Assembly: GCA_031271275.1 (NCBI GenBank)
Contig: JAISWA010000106.1
Span: 1 to 9,086, forward strand
Direction: 5' to 3'
From: Clostridiales bacterium
GTDB lineage: Bacteria; Bacillota; Clostridia; Lachnospirales; WQUN01
DNA length: 9,086 nt
The notes under the pieces are model-generated. The model made no database searches. It was not told the origin of the DNA and worked only from the letters and a program-made list of their open reading frames with translations. Each line of letters starts with the position of its first letter. Position 1 is the stretch's first letter. The position numbers were made by a program, and so were the translations under genes. This document shows positions 1 to 5,943 of the stretch, piece after piece.

Positions 1-764
1 TGACCATCGTGGACGGCAACGGCGACATGGCAAACCAGACCAATCAGGTGGACACGTTTATCGCCCAGGGCGTGGACGTGCTTATCATGAACCTGGTGCA
101 GTCTTCCTCGGCGGCAACCATCACCGAGAAAGCGAAAGCCGCCAACATCCCCGTGGTATATATCAACCGGGAACCGAGCGAGGAAGACATGGCAGGTTGG
201 GACAAAATCTGCTATGTGGGCGCTGACGCCCGTCAGTCCGGCACCTATCAGGGCGAAATTATCCGCGACCTTCCCGACAAGGGCGACGCCGACGGCGACG
301 GAACCGTCCGCTACGCCATGATTATGGGCGACCCCGAGAACGTGGACGCGCAATACCGTACCGAATTTTCCATCAAAGCCCTTACCGACGCGGGCATCGC
401 GGTGGAAGAACTTTTCAACCAACGCGGCGACTGGGAGCAGGCGAGGGGACAGGAGCTTGCCGCCAACGCGTTGGCGCAGTTCGGCGACCAACTTGACGTT
501 ATCTTCTGCAACAACGACGGCATGGCGCTTGGCGCGTATCAGTCGATTTTGACCGCGGGCCGCACCGTAGGGGAGAACATCTACCTTGTGGGCGTGGACG
601 CGTTGGAAGAATGCGTAGAAATGGTCAACAACGGAACCATGACCGGCACCGTGCTTAACGACCATATCGGACAGTCCCACACGGCTGTGGACGCCGCCAT
701 CACCTATATGGAAGGCGGAACAAACGAGTCGTACCTGTGGGTCGATTACCAGAAGGTAAATTAA
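1..764 (+). CDS. mglB: Galactose/glucose-binding lipoprotein or periplasmic-type binding protein MglB, 5'-truncated
   Basis: The frame is open from base 3, so the N-terminal part, including the export signal, lies outside the window. The visible protein aligns by eye with the C-terminal three quarters of E. coli MglB, the binding protein that delivers galactose or glucose to the MglA/MglC transporter. Numbering from the codon at base 9, the expected sugar contacts are present: N28 (in MNLV), D113, R117, W142, N169 (in NND), D197 (in GVDAL) and N217 (in TVLND). The residue matching MglB His152 is Asn here (N111). A calcium-loop-like stretch DADGDGT (93-99) and D163 match the MglB metal site. 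The C-terminus is complete. mglA and mglC follow. A related hexose such as glucose could be the true substrate, because one contact differs. The family call is firm and the exact sugar is inferred. Confidence 0.92.
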   Translation, partial: TIVDGNGDMANQTNQVDTFIAQGVDVLIMNLVQSSSAATITEKAKAANIPVVYINREPSEEDMAGWDKICYVGADARQSGTYQGEIIRDLPDKGDADGDGTVRYAMIMGDPENVDAQYRTEFSIKALTDAGIAVEELFNQRGDWEQARGQELAANALAQFGDQLDVIFCNNDGMALGAYQSILTAGRTVGENIYLVGVDALEECVEMVNNGTMTGTVLNDHIGQSHTAVDAAITYMEGGTNESYLWVDYQKVN

Positions 765-794
765 GTATTATTTGACTCAGCGCAAATTCATCAC

Positions 795-958
795 GGGGCT
801 GTCTCACGGGCGGAAATTATAGCAAAGGCACTTTGGAAACGTGATTCACTTGCGGCTTGCAACCGGCTCACTCCCTGCGTGCGTTCGCCACGCGCCGCTT
901 CACGTTCATCCCGTTTTTAGTAAGCCTTTGCTGTAAGCCGCTTTCGTGAGGCGGCTCC
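795..958. repeat. Nested foldback element between mglB and mglA
   Basis: This 164-base stretch can fold on itself through several nested arms. The outermost arms 795-806 and 947-958 pair over 12 positions with three G-U pairs. Next come 817-829 with 924-936 (13 pairs, one G-U; core AGCAAAGGC / GCCTTTGCT), 838-844 with 900-906 (AACGTGA / TCACGTT), 852-856 with 894-898 (GCGGC / GCCGC) and 877-881 with 889-893 (GCGTG / CACGC). No target-site duplication is evident. It could be a MITE-like repeat or a structured spacer in the mgl transcript. The outer arm competes with the local terminator hairpin at 936-956. Confidence 0.6.
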
Positions 959-963
959 TTTTT
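936..963 (+). terminator. Intercistronic terminator/attenuator hairpin between mglB and mglA
   Basis: AGCCGC (936-941) pairs with GCGGCT (951-956). The stem extends by T-G, T-A and T-G pairs around a CGT loop, and CCTTTTT follows at 957-963. Its position between the binding-protein gene and the ATPase gene fits partial termination or 3'-end protection, which in sugar ABC operons gives more binding protein than membrane components. That role is inferred. Confidence 0.65.
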
Positions 964-970
964 CCATACT

Positions 971-980
971 AAGGAAGGGG
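971..980 (+). promoter_or_regulatory. Ribosome binding site that decides the mglA start
   Basis: AAGGAAGG at 971-978 lies ten bases before the ATG at 989. An in-frame GTG at 980 would sit directly on this site with almost no spacer, so the ATG is preferred. Confidence 0.75.
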
Positions 981-988
981 TGATTGAA

Positions 989-2509
989 ATGCCGGAGTAT
1001 ATTCTTGAAATGAAGGGGATTTGCAAATCCTTTCCCGGCGTAAAAGCGTTGGACAATGTTTCGTTTAAGCTGCGGGAGGGTTCCGTCCACGCGCTCATGG
1101 GGGAAAACGGCGCGGGGAAGTCTACCTTAATGAAATGCCTGTTCGGCGTCTACGCCATGGACAAGGGGGAAATCTGGTATAAAGGCGAGCGGATTAAAAT
1201 CATCAACCCCTTTGACGCGCTGCGCAAAGGCGTCGCGATGGTGCATCAGGAATTGCAGCCCATACCCGAGCGTTCCATTGCCGAGAATATTTTTTGCGGG
1301 CGTTACCCCACGCTGTTCCCGGGTATTGTAAACCATGCCAAAATGAACGCGGAAACCGCTTCGGTACTGCGGAAAGTCGGGTTGGATTACGAACCGACCC
1401 GGCGGCTCGGCACGCTTTCCGTCTCGCAAATGCAGTTGGTGGAAATCGCCCGCGCCGTTTCCGTCGGCGCTAAAATCGTAATCATGGACGAGCCGACTTC
1501 GTCGCTTACCAGCGGGGAAGTTTCCAAGCTGTTTGAAATCATCAGCCAGTTGAAAGCCGAAGGCGTCGCGATTATTTACATATCCCACCGGATGGACGAA
1601 ATACTGCGCATCTCGGACGAAGTCACCATCATGCGCGACGGCCAGTACATAGGCACCTGGCCCGCGAAAGAACTGACCACCGATTTGATCATCACGCGCA
1701 TGGTGGGAAGGCAGCTTACTAATTTATACCCCGAAAAAGAAAATACGCCCGGGGAAACGATTTTACAGGTCGAAAATTATACGTCCATCAACCCCAAGTC
1801 TTTCAGGAATATAACCTTTTCGCTGCGCAAAGGGGAAATCCTGGGTGTAAGCGGATTGGTCGGCGCGCAGCGCACGGAGTTGATGGAGGGCTTGTTCGGC
1901 CTGCGCGCCTCGGTTTCCGGGTTCATCACCTACAAGGGGCGCAAGTTCAAATGCGGACGCCCAAAAGACGCCATAAGCCACGGCATCGCGCTGCTGACGG
2001 AGGACAGGCGGCAGACGGGTATCTTCGGCGTGCTTTCGGTTTCGGACAATGTTTCTGTGGCTTCCCTTAATAAATATCAAAAACTGAAACTCTTTATCGA
2101 GCAAAAACGCATTAACGAACTGGTGGAGGAAAACGTCAAAAAGCTGAGCATTAAAACGCCGGGTATCAAAACCTTGATACAGTCGCTTTCCGGAGGCAAC
2201 CAACAAAAAGTGATTATCAGCCGCTGGCTTGCCAACGACCCCGATATTTTTATCATGGACGAACCGACGCGGGGTATTGACGTGGGCGCTAAATATGAAA
2301 TCTATTCCATTATCGCCGACTTGGCGAAGCAGGGGAAAAGCATTATTTTCATCAGTTCCGAAATGCAGGAACTGATCGGCGTCGCCGACAGGATCATGGT
2401 CATGTGCGACGGGCGCGTGACCGGTTTCGCCGAGGGCGGGGATATGAACGAAGAATATATTATGGAGCTTGCGACGCGCTTTGAAACGGAGAGTGAGCAT
2501 TATGCCTGA
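989..2509 (+). CDS. mglA: Galactose/glucose ABC transporter ATP-binding protein MglA (double ATPase)
   Basis: This 506-residue protein is the ATP-hydrolysing subunit of a CUT2-class sugar importer and works at the inner face of the membrane with MglC. It contains two ABC cassettes. The first has Walker A GENGAGKST (38-46), Q-loop H86-Q87-E88, the family-typical signature LSVSQMQ (143-149), Walker B IVIMDEPT (163-170) and switch His200. The second has a degenerate Walker A, GLVGAQRTE (289-297), without the catalytic lysine, a good LSGGNQQ signature (400-406) and Walker B IFIMDEPT (420-427). This asymmetry is normal in the MglA/RbsA family. Length matches the usual value of about 500. The start at 989 is chosen on its ribosome binding site. 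The stop overlaps the mglC start by 8 bases, implying translational coupling. RbsA- or XylG-type specificity is less likely given the upstream MglB. Confidence 0.93.
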   Translation: MPEYILEMKGICKSFPGVKALDNVSFKLREGSVHALMGENGAGKSTLMKCLFGVYAMDKGEIWYKGERIKIINPFDALRKGVAMVHQELQPIPERSIAENIFCGRYPTLFPGIVNHAKMNAETASVLRKVGLDYEPTRRLGTLSVSQMQLVEIARAVSVGAKIVIMDEPTSSLTSGEVSKLFEIISQLKAEGVAIIYISHRMDEILRISDEVTIMRDGQYIGTWPAKELTTDLIITRMVGRQLTNLYPEKENTPGETILQVENYTSINPKSFRNITFSLRKGEILGVSGLVGAQRTELMEGLFGLRASVSGFITYKGRKFKCGRPKDAISHGIALLTEDRRQTGIFGVLSVSDNVSVASLNKYQKLKLFIEQKRINELVEENVKKLSIKTPGIKTLIQSLSGGNQQKVIISRWLANDPDIFIMDEPTRGIDVGAKYEIYSIIADLAKQGKSIIFISSEMQELIGVADRIMVMCDGRVTGFAEGGDMNEEYIMELATRFETESEHYA

Positions 2510-3497
2510 GAACAGAAAAAGCAAAGTGACTAACTTTTTACTCAACAACGCGGTGGTTATTTTACTGCTGTTCGCGTCCGTAACGGTGGGGCTGCTAAGA
2601 CCGGCGTTCTTTTCGGAAGCGAACGCGGGCAACCTGATCAGTAATACCGCCATACGCTTCATCATCGCCCTCGGCGTTTCGGGCTGCCTGATCACCAAAG
2701 GCACCGACCTTTCCGCGGGGCGCTCCGTCGGGCTTTCCGCCTGCCTCGCCGCCACCTTTCTTCAAAGGTTTGATTACGGCGGCAAGGTTTACCCCGAGCT
2801 TGGGGATATCCCCATCCTGGTCGTATTCCTCGGCGTAATACTGGTCGCCGCCGTTTTCGGGCTGATTAACGGCGCGGTCATTTCTTATTTGAAAGTCCCG
2901 CCCTTTATCGCCACGTTGGGAATGATGACGATTATCTACGGCATCTGCCTGGTGTTTACCGGGGCGCAGCCCATCGGCGGGCTACGGACGGACTACACCG
3001 CCATTGCCAACGGTACGCTTGGGCGGCCGTTTCTGCCCTATCTGGGGTTCTTTTCGGCTATTTGCGGAATCATTATCTGGGTCATATACAACAAAACTTC
3101 CCACGGGAAGTATATGTACGCCATCGGCGGCAACGAAAGCGCGGCGGAGGTCAGCGGCATCAACACAAGCCGTACAAAAATTTTGATTTATATGACCGCC
3201 GGTATTTTATACGGGACCGCGGGTTTCCTGTTGGGGGCTAAGGCGGGGGGAACCTCCGTCAACATCGGCTTCGGCTACGAACTGGAAGCGATTGCGGGCT
3301 GCACCATCGGCGGCGTTTCCACCAACGGCGGCGTGGGGCGCGTCACGGGAATCCTCGTGGGCGTGTTGGTGTTTGAGCTGTTGAAAATCGCCATGCAGTT
3401 TATGGGCGTCGAGCCGTCGTATACCTATATCGTGCAGGGCTTGGTTATCGTGCTCGCCGTGGCGGTGGATATGCGCAAGTACGCCGCGAAGAAATAG
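2502..3497 (+). CDS. mglC: Galactose/glucose ABC transporter permease MglC
   Basis: This 331-residue, very hydrophobic protein is the membrane channel of the hexose importer. E. coli MglC has a similar length (336). Hydrophobic helices are visible at roughly 15-33, 50-66, 103-125, 134-153, 178-196, 226-245 and 281-299, and the last spans 307-323; others are less clear. The segment YAIGGNESAAEVSGIN (206-221) is the cytoplasmic loop typical of this BPD_transp_2 family, and KGTDLSAGRSVGL (66-78) is also characteristic. The ATG at 2502 overlaps the end of mglA and has GGAGAG (2488-2493) in front, so I prefer it over more upstream in-frame starts that would lie deep within mglA. A strong terminator follows 39 bases after the stop, closing the mgl operon. 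Confidence 0.92.
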   Translation: MPENRKSKVTNFLLNNAVVILLLFASVTVGLLRPAFFSEANAGNLISNTAIRFIIALGVSGCLITKGTDLSAGRSVGLSACLAATFLQRFDYGGKVYPELGDIPILVVFLGVILVAAVFGLINGAVISYLKVPPFIATLGMMTIIYGICLVFTGAQPIGGLRTDYTAIANGTLGRPFLPYLGFFSAICGIIIWVIYNKTSHGKYMYAIGGNESAAEVSGINTSRTKILIYMTAGILYGTAGFLLGAKAGGTSVNIGFGYELEAIAGCTIGGVSTNGGVGRVTGILVGVLVFELLKIAMQFMGVEPSYTYIVQGLVIVLAVAVDMRKYAAKK

Positions 3498-3536
3498 CGC
3501 TGTTAGCGAGGTTTGATAAAAGAATTTTACTCAGCG

Positions 3537-3574
3537 GGCGGTTACCGTATTACGGTAGCCGCCTTTTACTTTTA
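3537..3574 (+). terminator. Intrinsic terminator of the mgl operon
   Basis: A 12-pair stem, GGCGGTTACCGT (3537-3548) with ACGGTAGCCGCC (3552-3563), has one G-U pair and an ATT loop. TTTTACTTTT follows. It sits just after mglC and before the next promoter region. Confidence 0.9.
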
Positions 3575-3621
3575 GGGCGCGTTTTTATTATCCAATAATC
3601 TGCTGCCGCCGTCATACTTCC

Positions 3622-3639
3622 TATACTATACGGCGTATA
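3622..3639. promoter_or_regulatory. Candidate PadR operator, overlapping a possible -10 (TATACT)
   Basis: TATAC (3622-3626), eight bases, then GTATA (3635-3639) form a palindrome. A second TATAC (3627-3631) gives a shorter alternative, TATAC-GGC-GTATA. The ATAC-N8-GTAT spacing equals the ATGT-N8-ACAT spacing known for PadR-family operators. It lies about 45 bases before the padR-like gene, where autoregulation would be expected. TATACT at 3622-3627 could be a -10, but no convincing -35 is visible. Confidence 0.45.
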
Positions 3640-3671
3640 TTATCTTGAAAAAATCAATATTATGTTTGAAT

Positions 3672-3680
3672 AGGAGGTGA
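3672..3680 (+). promoter_or_regulatory. Strong ribosome binding site of the PadR-family gene
   Basis: AGGAGGTGA is a nearly full anti-16S match, with GGAGG seven bases before the ATG at 3685. It fixes the start of the first gene in the operon. Confidence 0.85.
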
Positions 3681-3684
3681 ACCC

Positions 3685-4029
3685 ATGATATTTTCCAGAA
3701 ACGCTACTTTGTTGGACGCGTGTGTGCTAAGCGCGCTGGCGAGGGGCGACACCTACGGCTACGAGCTTACCGCGCGGATACGCGTCGCGTCGGAGGTTTC
3801 GGAATCCACGCTGTACCCGGTGCTCAAACGGCTGCAAAAAGAAAAGCTGCTTTCCACCTACGACGAGGCGGTAAACGGGCGCAACCGCAGGTATTACAGC
3901 CTTACCGAAAGCGGAAGGAGCAAGTTGGCGGGCTATAAGGAAGAATGGGAAACATTTAAGCAAAATATAGACCGGGCGCTGACGCCCGGCGAAGGAGGAC
4001 AGCATGAACAAACAGGAATACCTGATTGA
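3685..4029 (+). CDS. PadR-family transcriptional regulator
   Basis: This 114-residue protein is a small winged-helix DNA-binding regulator of the PadR family, probably a dimeric repressor. The typical landmarks are the N-terminal helix LLDACVLSALARGDTYGYEL (9-28), recognition helix STLYPVLKRLQKEKLL (41-56), and wing with following helix GRNRRYYSLTESGRSKL (65-81). It lacks a large C-terminal dimerisation domain, as in the short PadR subfamily. It is the first gene of an operon, and its last 26 bases overlap the next gene, so the two are probably translationally coupled. It likely represses its own operon through the palindrome at 3622-3639 (inference). The inducing signal cannot be read from the sequence; in related loci it is often a cell-envelope or drug stress. 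Confidence 0.9.
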   Translation: MIFSRNATLLDACVLSALARGDTYGYELTARIRVASEVSESTLYPVLKRLQKEKLLSTYDEAVNGRNRRYYSLTESGRSKLAGYKEEWETFKQNIDRALTPGEGGQHEQTGIPD

Positions 4030-4711
4030 ACTGCGCCAACGGCTTAACCCGCTGCCGTTGTCGATAGACGAAATTACCGACGCAGTGCAGTATTACGAGG
4101 AATATTTCTCGGAAGCGGGACCGGAGCGGGAGCAGGAAGTGATAAAGGAACTGGGTTCCCCGGCGTATGTGGCGGCGCAAATTGCCCTTAAATTGACAGG
4201 AAGCCTTGAGCCCGCCAGGGAAAGCGCGGCCCGGGAAGGTACCGCCCGGGAAAAAATCAGCAAGCCGGTCAAGCGAAACAGCAGCCTCGCCAAAATGGTG
4301 CTGCTCGGCGTACTCGCCGCTCCGGTGGCGCTTCCGCTGATGATCGCGGCGGTGGCGGTAATCGGCGCGTTGTTTATAACCATTGGCGCGTTGGTGGTTT
4401 CATTTTTCATACCCGGCCTCGTCATAGCGGTTGCTTCGGTGCCCACCTTGGTTTTCGGCGTGATTACGATGGTCACCGATTTTTCCACCGGCATTTACTG
4501 GATCGGCTGCGCGCTGTTTATGCTCGGTGTCGGCGGGTTCATGACGAAGCTCGGCATGGTCGTCGGACGCCTCGGCGTTAAAGCGATTACCTTTATCGGC
4601 GGGAAGGTCATACGCCGCGGCGACGCCGCCCGCCCGGACATAGAACATAAAGTGGAAGACTTGAGAGTCTCGCCTGAAACGGAGGGTTATAAAGATGCGC
4701 AAGCGAATTAA
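4004..4711 (+). CDS. HAAS/DUF1700-family membrane protein
   Basis: This 235-residue protein starts with a helical HAAS (DUF1700) domain at about 1-65. Its landmarks are MNKQEYLIELRQRL, the tract QYYEEYFSEAG (29-39) and the motif IKELGSPAYVAAQIA (47-61). A basic, Ala/Glu-rich linker (about 66-95) leads into a hydrophobic region with probably three or four membrane helices between 97 and 184. A short charged cytoplasmic tail follows. HAAS proteins usually sit directly after a short PadR regulator and next to DUF4097 proteins, as here. A role in passing a membrane signal to the PadR partner is a reasonable inference, not shown. GGAGG seven bases upstream supports the start. It overlaps padR by 26 bases and the next gene by 17. 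Confidence 0.85.
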   Translation: MNKQEYLIELRQRLNPLPLSIDEITDAVQYYEEYFSEAGPEREQEVIKELGSPAYVAAQIALKLTGSLEPARESAAREGTAREKISKPVKRNSSLAKMVLLGVLAAPVALPLMIAAVAVIGALFITIGALVVSFFIPGLVIAVASVPTLVFGVITMVTDFSTGIYWIGCALFMLGVGGFMTKLGMVVGRLGVKAITFIGGKVIRRGDAARPDIEHKVEDLRVSPETEGYKDAQAN

Positions 4712-5735
4712 TGTATTACTCGGCGTCAGTCTCGCTATCGGCTTTGTGCTGATGATGACCGGCGACGCCATGGGCGCGAAGACGAACATGTACTTCGACA
4801 GCGCGGGCATCCACACGGAGCGCAATTGGTCCCTGTTCGGGAACAGCGGCTATGGGGAAGCCGGCACGGACTACGAAGTCTGGGAAGCGGCGGAAGATGA
4901 CGGCGATATCCTGCGGGAAATTTCCGAGGAGATTTCCGACGACGTGCGGGGCGCGGTTGCGGAAGCCCAGGAATACGCGGAAGCCCGGGAATACGCGGCG
5001 CAGTACGACGATGTTTCCAATACCTTCGTCTATGACGTGGACGAAAATCTCGACGAGTTTGAATCCGTTGAAATTGACGTGGTTTCAATGGACGTTACCG
5101 TCGAGCCGGCGGATTATTACGGCATTGACATACGGTACCCCAACAACCGCAAAGTCGAATGGAGCGTTCGGGGCGGCACGCTGAAAGTGGAAGACAAGAC
5201 CAATTCCCTCCGGGTTAATCTTTTTAGCTGGAACCAACTCGGCGGAGGGGAAGAAAGTTATGTCACCGTATACTGCCCCTCCGACGCCCTCGACAACATC
5301 CATATAGACACCGTCAGCGGCGAGGTCTCCGTTAACGGTTTTACCGGCATGGATTCTTTTGAAATCGAAACGGTTTCCGGGGATATTAGCGCGGAAGACT
5401 GCGAAGCCCAGGAAATAGAATGCGAATCCACCAGCGGCGAGGTCAGCGTATACGGCAGCCGTTCCGAATACTTCTCCGTCGCGAGCGTCAGCGGCGATAT
5501 ATGGATTGATGACTGCTACGGCGAGGACATTAAATTGGACACCGTGTCCGGGGAAATAACCGGCATCTTCGACGCTTCGGCTGAGGATTATGCCATCAGG
5601 TTTTCAAGCGTCTCCGGCTCGATGCAGATTAACGGCGAGCGCGTGAAGAAAAATTTCCAAAAAGACGGCGGCGACTATGAGCTTCGCGCGGGAACCGTCA
5701 GCGGCGACCTGGATATAACCTTCACGGAGGATTAA
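4695..5735 (+). CDS. Exported DUF4097-family beta-repeat protein
   Basis: This 346-residue protein has an N-terminal hydrophobic segment (5-22) ending in AMGA-K, which is either a signal peptide or a membrane anchor. A very acidic stretch (about 55-122) follows, then a DUF4097 (adhesin-like) domain from about 125 to the end. That domain carries seven short strand-turn repeats built on (V/T)SG(E/D/S), with the serines at 208, 228, 247, 266, 285, 307 and 336. The 19-20 residue period suggests a right-handed beta-helix or ladder outside the membrane. No catalytic motif is visible. It is the last gene of the PadR-HAAS operon and starts inside the HAAS gene after GGAGGG (4681-4686). Such proteins are commonly co-regulated in envelope-stress loci. 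The function is unknown; scaffolding or sensing at the cell surface is inferred. Confidence 0.82.
   Translation: MRKRINVLLGVSLAIGFVLMMTGDAMGAKTNMYFDSAGIHTERNWSLFGNSGYGEAGTDYEVWEAAEDDGDILREISEEISDDVRGAVAEAQEYAEAREYAAQYDDVSNTFVYDVDENLDEFESVEIDVVSMDVTVEPADYYGIDIRYPNNRKVEWSVRGGTLKVEDKTNSLRVNLFSWNQLGGGEESYVTVYCPSDALDNIHIDTVSGEVSVNGFTGMDSFEIETVSGDISAEDCEAQEIECESTSGEVSVYGSRSEYFSVASVSGDIWIDDCYGEDIKLDTVSGEITGIFDASAEDYAIRFSSVSGSMQINGERVKKNFQKDGGDYELRAGTVSGDLDITFTED
4961..4996 (+). repeat. In-frame 18-base tandem duplication in the acidic region
   Basis: GGAAGCCCAGGAATACGC at 4961-4978 is repeated at 4979-4996 with a single A/G difference. It encodes two copies of a six-residue unit, EAQEYA then EAREYA (residues 90-101), in the acidic, probably helical linker of the DUF4097 protein. 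It is consistent with a recent slippage duplication that changes linker length without breaking the frame. Confidence 0.75.
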
Positions 5736-5747
5736 TCTTCAATAAAC

Positions 5748-5776
5748 AAAAAAAGGCTGTCTCAGCGCTGAGACAG
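5748..5776 (-). terminator. Intrinsic terminator for the leftward (TolC-like) transcript
   Basis: Bases 5757-5776 form a perfect 20-base palindrome (CTGTCTCAGC and its complement). Read on the minus strand it is followed by CC and seven T (5754-5748). On the plus strand it is followed only by TCTTGG, so it should work mainly for leftward transcription. Confidence 0.65.
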
Positions 5777-5917
5777 TCTTGGCTTGTGAGACAGCCTTGG
5801 CACCTGTCATTCTGAGCGAAGCGAAGAATCCTATACCGTAAAGAGAAGATTCTTCGCCTTCGGCTCAGAATGACAAGCCCTGGCAGCGAGAGACGGCCTT
5901 GGCTTATGAGACAGCCT
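5754..5917. repeat. Compound palindromic repeat between convergent genes
   Basis: This 164-base stretch fills most of the 208-base gap. Its ends are an 11-base inverted repeat, AGGCTGTCTCA (5754-5764) and TGAGACAGCCT (5907-5917). A 28-base direct repeat occurs at 5770-5797 and 5890-5917 with 25 identical positions (core CTTGGCTT.TGAGACAGCCT). Between the two copies lies a separate long hairpin (5805-5875). No coding potential is seen, and no target-site duplication is evident at either end. Confidence 0.8.
5805..5875. repeat. GTCATTCTGAGCGAAGCGAA-type inverted repeat hairpin
   Basis: The left arm at 5805-5830 begins TGTCATTCTGAGCGAAGCGA. The right arm at 5848-5875 is its reverse complement with two extra bases, and a 17-base loop separates them. 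From memory, this word occurs as a dispersed intergenic repeat in many unrelated bacterial genomes. That recollection could not be checked here. Confidence 0.8.
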
Positions 5918-5943
5918 CTTTGAATTTAGTCCAGAAATAAGTA

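Noticed and set aside
980..988. GTG start at 980 for mglA.
   Set aside because: The ribosome binding site at 971-978 would leave almost no spacer. The ATG at 989 has a normal ten-base spacing.
868..1098. A 76-codon minus-strand frame ending in RRVANARRE.
   Set aside because: It runs through the structured mglB-mglA spacer and into mglA antisense. I treat it as repeat-derived rather than as a protein.
1763..2755. A 330-codon open frame on the minus strand.
   Set aside because: It lies antisense to mglA and the start of mglC, which have unmistakable family motifs. Its product is a non-repeating His/Arg/Phe-rich sequence typical of shadow frames in GC-rich DNA.
3645..3673. Promoter with -35 TTGAAA at 3645-3650.
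   Set aside because: No acceptable -10 hexamer lies 16-18 bases downstream; that region is the ribosome binding site of the padR-like gene.
5754..5917. CRISPR array.
   Set aside because: There are only two copies of the 28-base repeat, separated by 92 bases that form their own hairpin. No regular repeat-spacer pattern and no cas genes are present.
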